A stretch of 11,156 bases of DNA from Candidatus Moraniibacteriota bacterium (GTDB lineage Bacteria > Patescibacteriota > Minisyncoccia > Moranbacterales > UBA11712): positions 1 to 11,156 of the forward strand of contig PMJF01000033.1 of assembly GCA_003157295.1 (NCBI GenBank). Reading direction: 5' to 3'. The notes beneath the pieces were generated by a model. It searched no databases. It saw nothing but the letters and a program-made list of their open reading frames with translations, and was not told the DNA's origin. Both the position numbers and the translations under genes were made by a program. Position 1 is the stretch's first letter; each line of letters starts with the position of its first letter. Positions 5,743 to 11,156 of the stretch are shown piece after piece.

Positions 5743-6204
5743 TTATTTCATCGCCCGATCGATGACCAAAATTCCATCCAAATGATCGATCTCATGCTGC
5801 AGCACCCGCGCCAAGAGCCCATCGGCCTTTATTCTTATTTTCTTTCCGTTTATGTCCTGGGCTTTTATTTTCACTTTCACCGGCCGCTCAACTGGAAAAA
5901 ATTTTCCCGGAAAGCTGAGACACCCTTCTTCAAAGATCTCTTTCTTTCGCGAATAGGCCTTGATCTCCGGATTGATGAGCGCGAAAAGCGTGTTATCAAC
6001 CCGCGCTAGGCAAATTCGAAGATCGGACCCGATCTGCGGCGCCGCCAGGCCCACTCCCTTTTCCTTTTCCATTGTTTTGATCATATTAGAAACCAGGTCT
6101 GATAAACGCTGGTCTTTGAAATCCCTAACGGCTTGCGACTTTTGGCGCAGGAAATCATCAGGGTACTTGAGAATTTTGAGTGAAATATTATTAGCTAGAT
6201 CCAT
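5743..6204 (-). CDS. def: Peptide deformylase
   Basis: Removes the formyl group from the N-terminal methionine of new proteins; a cytosolic metalloenzyme (Fe2+ or Zn2+) acting at the ribosome exit. All three family motifs are intact: GVGLAAPQ (50-57), EGCLS (93-97) with metal-ligand Cys95, and QHEIDHLDG (136-144) with ligands His137 and His141 and catalytic Glu138. The 153 aa length is slightly short of the 165-170 aa of many type I enzymes, as the C-terminal helix is trimmed. The ATG at 6204 lies 17 bases after the priA stop, without a recognisable SD. Fmt follows 15 bases downstream, so the enzymes that add and remove the formyl group are made together. Confidence 0.97.
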   Translation of the reverse strand: MDLANNISLKILKYPDDFLRQKSQAVRDFKDQRLSDLVSNMIKTMEKEKGVGLAAPQIGSDLRICLARVDNTLFALINPEIKAYSRKKEIFEEGCLSFPGKFFPVERPVKVKIKAQDINGKKIRIKADGLLARVLQHEIDHLDGILVIDRAMK

Positions 6205-6221
6205 AAATTATAAAGCTACTT

Positions 6222-8153
6222 TTAGGCCGTGGAAACAGGATCGACATCCACCGACCAGCCTTTCTTGAGATTTGCCAGGATCGGAAAGATCGAAAGATCG
6301 GCAACGCTGAGATCCGGCGGAAGCTTAATAAGAATATTCGTGTGATATAAGCCCCTTTTTTCTGAATTTAAAGGCCTGTACGGATCACTTATCTCAAGCC
6401 CATTATCGCTGCCTGCGGACAAATCGTCAAATACTCTTTGGACTTCTTTCTCTCCCTGCTCCTTTGAATCCCGTCGATAAACCAAATTTATCAGTTTTTT
6501 GAACGGGGGATAGTTCATTTTTTTCCGGAACTTGATCTCTTGAGCGAAAAAATCATCCATTTTTCCTGTTTTGACGCTCTCGACCAGCGGATCGAAGGGC
6601 AATAATGTCTGGATGAGCAAAAGTCCTTTCTTATCCAGCAGTTGCTTGGCCTGGATGAAATTGAGCAGCGCGATCTCACGCGAGTTGAAATCGCCTGCGT
6701 TCGGGAGATCATGGCCTGAGATGATCCCAACTAGTCCGATATTTTTTCCGGCAATGTCACGAATGGCAATTTGCGTTCCCAACAGTATGTCGATCTTTCC
6801 TTTTCGGAAGAGATCGCTTATCTCTTGATATTTTTTGGCGCTTTTCATCACATCCGAGTCAAGCCGCGCAATATTGGCCGTGGGAAAAAATCTCCGGATC
6901 TTCTTTTCAACCATCTGGATCCCGATCCCGAAGTGAGAAAATTGGGATCCGCCGCATTTTGGGCAAGAGCTGAGAAGGTCGGTCTTATGGGAGCAATGTA
7001 AACAACGGTACTGTTCGTGCTCTTCAAAATAGACAAGCGCCTTTTTGCACTTGGGACACTTGAGGATCTGGCTGCAATTTTGACAGATGGAGAAAGTTGA
7101 AAGCCCCCGCCGATTAACAAGAAGGATGGCTTGTTTTTTTGATATTATGCCCCGCGCAAGATGGTTATAAAGGCTTTCAGAGATCGGAAAATCCGCTTTT
7201 TTTCGCTCGAGAGCCAGATTGACCACTTCCGTTTGCGGTTCAACGCCGTATTTTTGAAAATCAATAACCTTCAACTTTCCGTTCTTATTTTTGACAAAAT
7301 TTTTAAGCGATGAAACAGCACTGTCATAAACCAGATCCGCCCTAAACTCTCGAGCCAAAAATTCAGCCGCCTCGACCGCGTTGTAGCGGGGAGAGGAATT
7401 CCATTGCTTGTGAGACAAATCCTGGTCTTGCTCCACAACGATCAATCCCAGATCGGAAAATGGCAAAAATGCGCCTATTTTTGAGGCGACCACGATCTTG
7501 ATCTCGTTATTTTTTATTTTTTTCCACTCGTGATATAGTTTTCCGCTCGCAACTTTACTATGGATAAGCGAAATATTTTCTTTCGGAAAACTTTTTTTCA
7601 GCTCTTCGGAAAAATTGTATGCATAGAATATCTCCGAGACAAGGATGAAACACTGCTTCCGGGACAGGATCGTTTTTTTGATAAGCCTCAAAATATATTC
7701 CCGCCTCTTTTTTTTCGCCCCAAGAAGCAAAATATTGCGGCTTGAGCCGGACGATATCTTCTTTGGACCATTCTTCTCGGCCAGCATTCTTTCTTCCGGA
7801 TGGCTCTTTTTTTCAAGGCGGTATTTCACCCGCTTGGGGATCATCGATTTTAAAACCATTCCCAAGGGAGAAAAATAATAGGAGGAAATAAATTTTGCCA
7901 GTTCTATTTGTCTTTCCGTCAAAAAAGACGGTTCGATCACTTTCGTAATTTTTTTCAGTATAAATGACCCCGAATGGGAAAAGTATCTGTTCGAGGCGAT
8001 AACAACGCCTTCTATTTGCCTATGAAAGAAGGGGATCGAGACCAGCGTTCCTTTTGCTAGCGTTTCTTGACAGAGATACGAAAAGATCTGCATTTTGGAA
8101 ACAGGCAAGGGTGTCACCGGCGCGACTTGAACAATATACTTTTCTTCTTTCAT
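6222..8153 (-). CDS. priA: PriA (primosomal protein N') homologue with degenerate helicase motifs
   Basis: PriA recognises stalled forks and starts replisome reloading; typical members are superfamily 2 helicases. This 643 aa copy (E. coli 732) keeps the N-terminal 3'-DNA-binding domain (about 1-105), the NRRG segment (347-350), all eight zinc cysteines (357, 360, 366, 369, 384, 387, 397, 400) and the DVDPVS end. Its ATPase motifs are broken. Walker A, usually GxTGSGKT, reads LLLGAKKKRREY (142-153). The DEEH box reads VEQDQD (240-245). Motif III, usually SATPS, reads DSAVSS (277-282). Motif V, usually GTQMIAKGHDFP, reads GTQIAIRDIAGK (459-470). The QVAGRAGR motif VI is replaced by NFIQAKQLLDKKG (498-510). 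There is no frameshift, so it looks like a maintained protein without helicase activity, as known for Deinococcus PriA. The ATG at 8153 lacks an SD. It heads the priA-def-fmt group, 68 bases after the LigB-like gene. Confidence 0.92.
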   Translation of the reverse strand: MKEEKYIVQVAPVTPLPVSKMQIFSYLCQETLAKGTLVSIPFFHRQIEGVVIASNRYFSHSGSFILKKITKVIEPSFLTERQIELAKFISSYYFSPLGMVLKSMIPKRVKYRLEKKSHPEERMLAEKNGPKKISSGSSRNILLLGAKKKRREYILRLIKKTILSRKQCFILVSEIFYAYNFSEELKKSFPKENISLIHSKVASGKLYHEWKKIKNNEIKIVVASKIGAFLPFSDLGLIVVEQDQDLSHKQWNSSPRYNAVEAAEFLAREFRADLVYDSAVSSLKNFVKNKNGKLKVIDFQKYGVEPQTEVVNLALERKKADFPISESLYNHLARGIISKKQAILLVNRRGLSTFSICQNCSQILKCPKCKKALVYFEEHEQYRCLHCSHKTDLLSSCPKCGGSQFSHFGIGIQMVEKKIRRFFPTANIARLDSDVMKSAKKYQEISDLFRKGKIDILLGTQIAIRDIAGKNIGLVGIISGHDLPNAGDFNSREIALLNFIQAKQLLDKKGLLLIQTLLPFDPLVESVKTGKMDDFFAQEIKFRKKMNYPPFKKLINLVYRRDSKEQGEKEVQRVFDDLSAGSDNGLEISDPYRPLNSEKRGLYHTNILIKLPPDLSVADLSIFPILANLKKGWSVDVDPVSTA

Positions 8154-8221
8154 TTATTCGTGATATTTATTCGGTAAAACCACGGACTAAACTATTCACG
8201 CTTTTAACTACCAAATTTTAT

Positions 8222-9019
8222 TTATTTAATATTGATGCTCGCCGTCAGATAGCCGACGCCGAATGGCGCTTCGTAACTGATAGATTTTATTTCCCAGCGC
8301 AAATTAGAGATCGCTCCCAGCATCATCACGATGGAGCGAAGGCCGCATTCTCCGGCCTCTTCAACCAGATGGGGATCAAGACCCAGAATGCCCTTTATAT
8401 TTTTTCGCTGGATAAAATCCTGGAGCTGGCGGTCAAACAGCCTTCCTTGCGGGGAATATCCGGCCGGCGCGTCAGTCGTCACCCGATGAGAAAGATCGCT
8501 GCTGGCGATAAGAGAAATTATTTTGGGAGATGCTTGTAAGACTTCGCCCATCGCTTCACCGAAGCGATAGTGAAAATCAAGAGGCAGCATTGAAAAAGAC
8601 ATATGGATCAATTTCGGATTATAGCCGGCATCTTTTTCATTGATCAGATAATGAAGCGGAACCAGAGCCCCGTAATCGAGCTCCAGCTCCCGCGCGAGTC
8701 CGGCCGGAATATTTTTTTTTCTGAGGTTGGCCATTATTTCGTCCGCCATTTCCCTGTCATTTTCGAAAACAAATCTTCTTTCATCGCCGAATTGGCTCAA
8801 GGCACCGCGCAGCGTCGGCGAATAGTTGATAATGAACTTGTCATACTGCACGGGCCCGTGCGGAGAGATCAGAACGACCGTCTCCGCCTTAACGGCGCGG
8901 AATTTTTCTCCGACGCCTTTCATGGCATTCACCGTTTTTCGGCACAAATTCAAATTGCTCCGGCCGATGGTCGGAATAATTATAGCCGGGTGGGGAGTTA
9001 TAGCGGCATAGCGAATCAT
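8222..9019 (-). CDS. LigB/Memo-like (class III extradiol dioxygenase fold) protein
   Basis: A 265 aa cytosolic protein of the LigB/Memo superfamily, close to the LigB domain found in AmmeMemoRadiSam system proteins. Seen: ITPHPAIIIPTIGR (7-20) with His10; VVLISPHGP (48-56) with His54; LDYGALVPLHYL (114-125); IASSDLSHR (171-179) with His178; EAGECGLRS (221-229); and YEAPFGVGYLTA (249-260). In most relatives the third motif is LDHG; here Tyr116 replaces the histidine, so the metal site may be altered. No AMMECR1 or radical-SAM partner lies in the window. The role of bacterial members is poorly defined, so no reaction is assigned. The ATG at 9019 has no SD. The gene is divergent from folD, with 86 bases between starts, and lies upstream of priA with a 68-base gap, so co-transcription with priA is possible but not shown. 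Confidence 0.85.
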   Translation of the reverse strand: MIRYAAITPHPAIIIPTIGRSNLNLCRKTVNAMKGVGEKFRAVKAETVVLISPHGPVQYDKFIINYSPTLRGALSQFGDERRFVFENDREMADEIMANLRKKNIPAGLARELELDYGALVPLHYLINEKDAGYNPKLIHMSFSMLPLDFHYRFGEAMGEVLQASPKIISLIASSDLSHRVTTDAPAGYSPQGRLFDRQLQDFIQRKNIKGILGLDPHLVEEAGECGLRSIVMMLGAISNLRWEIKSISYEAPFGVGYLTASINIK

Positions 9020-9034
9020 GATTAGATCGATAAA

Positions 9035-9063
9035 TTGCCTTTTGCTTTCTTATTTGATACAAT
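9035..9063 (+). promoter_or_regulatory. Sigma-70-type promoter of folD
   Basis: TTGCCT (9035-9040), a 17-base spacer and TACAAT (9058-9063). Transcription would start near 9070. The leader of about 35 bases carries a moderate SD, AAAGGGA (9088-9094), eleven bases before the ATG at 9106. The divergent LigB-like gene must use a promoter in the same interval; none stands out on the minus strand. Confidence 0.6.
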
Positions 9064-9105
9064 CTTAACAGATAAAGGCTTTTCCATAAAGGGATTTAGA
9101 TTTAT

Positions 9106-10002
9106 ATGATCCTGCTCGACGGAAAGAAACTTTCAGAGAAAATTTTAGCTCAACTCAAAAAACAGGTTTCGCAATTGCAAAAGAAGCCTGTTTTGGCAAT
9201 GATCCTTGTCGGGGATGATCCCGCATCCGCTATCTATGTCCGACGCAAGAAAATATTTTGCGAAGAAGTGGGAATCATTTCAAAGACCCTGAAACTTCCC
9301 GCCCGAACTTCTGAAAAAAAACTTTTGGCGATCATAGACAAACTAAACAAGGATAAAAATGTTACCGCCATAATGGTTCAGTTGCCCTTGTCCGGACATA
9401 TGAGCAAAAACAAAATTATTGAAGCGATCAACCCCAGAAAAGACGCCGACTGCCTGCATCCGGCAAATTACGGAAAATTTGCGCAGGTTGATGAAAACTA
9501 CTCTGTTGTCGCTCCCGCCACGCCTTTCGGAATAATAAAGCTTCTCGAAGAATATAAAATAAAGATCGAGGGGAAGCACGCAGTGGTGGTCGGCCGTTCG
9601 AACATTGTCGGAAAACCAGCCGCCCAATTGCTTCTCAGCCGCGGAGCCACCGTCACCATTTGCCATCGCCACACCAAAAACCTGGCCGCTTTTACGCGCC
9701 AGGCGGATATTCTTGTTGTGGCTGTCGGAAAGAGGAATTTGATTCGCGGCAACATGATGAAAAAAGGAGTAGTGGTAATTGACGTTGGCATGAATCGCTT
9801 CGGCAAAAAAATATTTGGTGATGTGGATTTCCCTTCAGTTTCTAAAAAAGCGTCTTTTATCTCTCCCGTCCCGGGAGGCGTGGGGCCTACCACGATCGCC
9901 ATTCTGCTTTGGAACACGGTGCAGCTGGCCCACCTAGACTCCCGTCTCGACTCGGTCAATCCGAGGCGGACGTCGAGGCTGGCGAAGCGGGCAAAAAAAT
10001 AA
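9106..10002 (+). CDS. folD: FolD, methylene-THF dehydrogenase / methenyl-THF cyclohydrolase
   Basis: Converts 5,10-methylene-THF to methenyl-THF with NADP+ and then to 10-formyl-THF, the donor used by Fmt and in purine synthesis. Seen: YVRRK (44-48) with catalytic Tyr44 and Lys48; VQLPLSGH (91-98) with Gln92; PRKDADCLHP (110-119) with the substrate Asp113; the nucleotide site VVGRSNIVGKPAAQLLL (161-177); and PVPGGVGPTT (254-263). Two usually conserved positions differ: KDVDGFHP is KDADCLHP, and PCTP is PATP (137-140). Both neighbour the active site but are not the key catalytic residues. The 298 aa length exceeds the usual 280-290. Residues from about 277 form a basic tail (SRLDSVNPRRTSRLAKRAKK) encoded by GC-rich palindromic DNA unlike the rest of the gene. 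The ATG at 9106 fits the family start. The stop lies three bases from that of the convergent flippase gene. Confidence 0.95.
   Translation: MILLDGKKLSEKILAQLKKQVSQLQKKPVLAMILVGDDPASAIYVRRKKIFCEEVGIISKTLKLPARTSEKKLLAIIDKLNKDKNVTAIMVQLPLSGHMSKNKIIEAINPRKDADCLHPANYGKFAQVDENYSVVAPATPFGIIKLLEEYKIKIEGKHAVVVGRSNIVGKPAAQLLLSRGATVTICHRHTKNLAAFTRQADILVVAVGKRNLIRGNMMKKGVVVIDVGMNRFGKKIFGDVDFPSVSKKASFISPVPGGVGPTTIAILLWNTVQLAHLDSRLDSVNPRRTSRLAKRAKK
9946..9977 (+). repeat. GC-rich imperfect palindrome within the folD 3' end
   Basis: CTCGA-CTCGG (9946-9955), loop TCAAT (9956-9960), then CCGAG (9961-9965) and, after a 7-base bulge, TCGAG (9973-9977). The two 5-bp stems stack into a bulged hairpin. The stretch 9940-9992 is about two-thirds G+C in an AT-leaning neighbourhood and encodes the extra basic tail of FolD. 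It resembles a small inserted repeat unit; no second copy is present in the window. Confidence 0.5.
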
Positions 10003-10005
10003 TGA

Positions 10006-11156
10006 TCAGACAACTTCTTCCTTCAGCTCCTCCTGGGGAGCTTTTTTTCTTTTGAAAAGATGCCGTAAAGTGTCAATGTCATCAGAGCCGAATTCTTTGA
10101 GAGCAAATAGGATCAGCATATACACCGCGAACAAAATAACCGACCAGAGAATAAAAATATAATGGCCTTTCGAAAAAAGAAGGGAAAGAAAATACATTAT
10201 AGCCGAAGCCAGAGTAATCTTGAGAAAACTGGAAAGCTTGAAAAGATAACCAAATTCGCGATATGTATAGAAAAGACCGACTGCCATGACAATAAAGGCC
10301 ATGATCGAAGTCCCGACCGCCGCTCCCATCAGGCCATAGGATTTTATCAGGAAATAAGTAAGGATAGTATTGAGCACCAAGCCTAAGATCGCGACAGTCA
10401 TAGGGACCTTCACTTTTCCGGCGCCGTTCAAGATGAAGGTCAAGACATAAAAAACCGTCAGGAAGCCTTCCGCCATCACATATACCGCCATCACCGGAGC
10501 GGAAAGGGCGTATCTTGAAGTATAGAAAATATTTATGATCGGCCCTGCAAAATAGGACATCAAAAGGCACATCGGCACGAGAAACATCACCATGAATCGA
10601 AGAGACTGGCCGATGATCTTTTTGGTTTCGGAATGATCATTGGCCGAAGTGGTCTTCGAGACCGACGGCAAAAGAATGATCGTCAAAGCATAAAAAAGAT
10701 TGTAAGGGATCGTGCCAACCGTGATCGCGGCATTATATATGCCTGTCTGAAAATCACTGTGTAAAATTCCCTTCACAAGATACAGGTCGATCGTGTTCAA
10801 AAATTGATAGGCGATCAAAAAGATGGTCACCGGCCAGGCAAAGACCGCTAATTTTTTCCAATCAAAATTTCCTTTTTTTACAACTTTTTTATAGGGATCA
10901 AGCGCTCTAGCCTCAATGAAAATTGAAAGGGGAGCGGCGACATAACCCAGGATCGCTCCTTCAAGCGCCATGCCATGTTTCTTGAGAAGTAGAGCCAAAC
11001 CAATGATAAAAACGATCCTGGAAATGCCGCGCGTCGTTTTGAGAAAAGCCTGGATCTTGAATTTATGGATACCCGTATAGTAGTAGAAATAGAAAGAGGC
11101 CAGCGCGAAAGCCGGGACCAGCAGCGAAGATAAACGGAAAAGGTTGGTGAGCGATG
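10006..11156 (-). CDS. Flippase of the MOP superfamily (Wzx/polysaccharide biosynthesis type), 5' end outside window
   Basis: The frame stays open from the TGA at 10006-10008 to the window edge, giving about 382 visible residues. A TTG at 10998 is an internal codon, not the start: the frame continues upstream with the same hydrophobic character (SLTNLFRLSSLLVPAFALAS at the edge). The protein is almost entirely membrane helices, about ten visible, joined by short basic loops. LKTTRGISRIVFIIGLALLL, NTIDLYLVKGIL and GIYNAAITVGTIPYNLFYAL, with a following LLPSVSK, match the pattern of oligosaccharide flippases (polysaccharide_synt families), which move lipid-linked sugars across the membrane for surface polymers. 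MurJ is a less likely alternative. The C-terminus is a charged cytosolic tail (RKKAPQEELKEEVV), whose codons also contain the folD terminator. No glycosyltransferase is visible here; any cluster would lie beyond the window. Confidence 0.85.
   Translation of the reverse strand, partial: SLTNLFRLSSLLVPAFALASFYFYYYTGIHKFKIQAFLKTTRGISRIVFIIGLALLLKKHGMALEGAILGYVAAPLSIFIEARALDPYKKVVKKGNFDWKKLAVFAWPVTIFLIAYQFLNTIDLYLVKGILHSDFQTGIYNAAITVGTIPYNLFYALTIILLPSVSKTTSANDHSETKKIIGQSLRFMVMFLVPMCLLMSYFAGPIINIFYTSRYALSAPVMAVYVMAEGFLTVFYVLTFILNGAGKVKVPMTVAILGLVLNTILTYFLIKSYGLMGAAVGTSIMAFIVMAVGLFYTYREFGYLFKLSSFLKITLASAIMYFLSLLFSKGHYIFILWSVILFAVYMLILFALKEFGSDDIDTLRHLFKRKKAPQEELKEEVV
10025..10048 (+). terminator. 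folD intrinsic terminator inside the convergent flippase gene
   Basis: The stem AGCTCC (10025-10030) / GGAGCT (10037-10042) with loop TCCTGG is followed by seven T (10042-10048). It lies 23 bases after the folD stop, within the last codons of the minus-strand flippase gene. Stem, loop size and T-run are typical of Rho-independent terminators. Confidence 0.78.

Noticed and set aside
6222..8153. PriA as a decaying pseudogene
   Set aside because: There is no stop or frameshift in 643 codons. The zinc cysteines, NRRG and C-terminal motifs are intact and the gene remains in its usual operon.
10998..10998. TTG at 10998 as the start of the flippase gene
   Set aside because: The frame stays open upstream to the window edge with membrane-helix character, so this codon is internal and the gene is cut by the edge.

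Overview
The window looks like a stretch of a small-genome bacterium, most likely a member of the Candidate Phyla Radiation (Patescibacteria, Parcubacteria-like). This assignment is inference. It rests on tight gene packing, frequent lack of Shine-Dalgarno (SD) sequences, a DUF5652 membrane protein, a lone groS, and a priA-def-fmt cluster whose PriA has lost its helicase motifs. The standard code fits: TGA ends fmt, the DUF5652 gene and the flippase gene. There is no rRNA, tRNA, CRISPR array or insertion sequence, and no gene-free stretch longer than about 210 bases.

Left part (1-3230), accessory in character: a class I SAM-dependent methyltransferase (+); a two-gene minus-strand unit (167 aa four-cysteine protein, then a 98 aa basic protein) with its own promoter and unusually strong SD sequences; a 236 aa protein (+) whose C-terminal half resembles sigma-70 region 2 but has no region 4; an intergenic block with a nested hairpin and a good sigma-70-type promoter; and a stand-alone SET-domain protein (+).

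Middle (3231-3910): a two-helix DUF5652 protein, probably from a leaderless message, and groS with its own consensus-like promoter, closed by a terminator usable from both sides.

Central minus-strand cluster (9019 down to 3939, read right to left): a LigB/Memo-like metal-site protein, a PriA homologue, peptide deformylase, methionyl-tRNA formyltransferase, and a membrane-anchored tandem rhodanese protein without any cysteine. Fmt adds the formyl group to initiator Met-tRNA and Def removes it from new proteins. PriA would act in replication restart, but here it seems able to do so only as a DNA-binding scaffold.

Right end (9020-11156): folD (+), divergent from the cluster, supplies one-carbon folates including the 10-formyl-THF that Fmt uses. 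It converges with a flippase-family gene (-) cut by the window edge, and the folD terminator lies inside the 3' end of that gene.

The most notable observations are the PriA pseudohelicase, the cysteine-free tandem rhodanese, the sigma-2-like protein without region 4, the nested hairpin at 2528-2602, and the GC-rich palindromic tail on folD.
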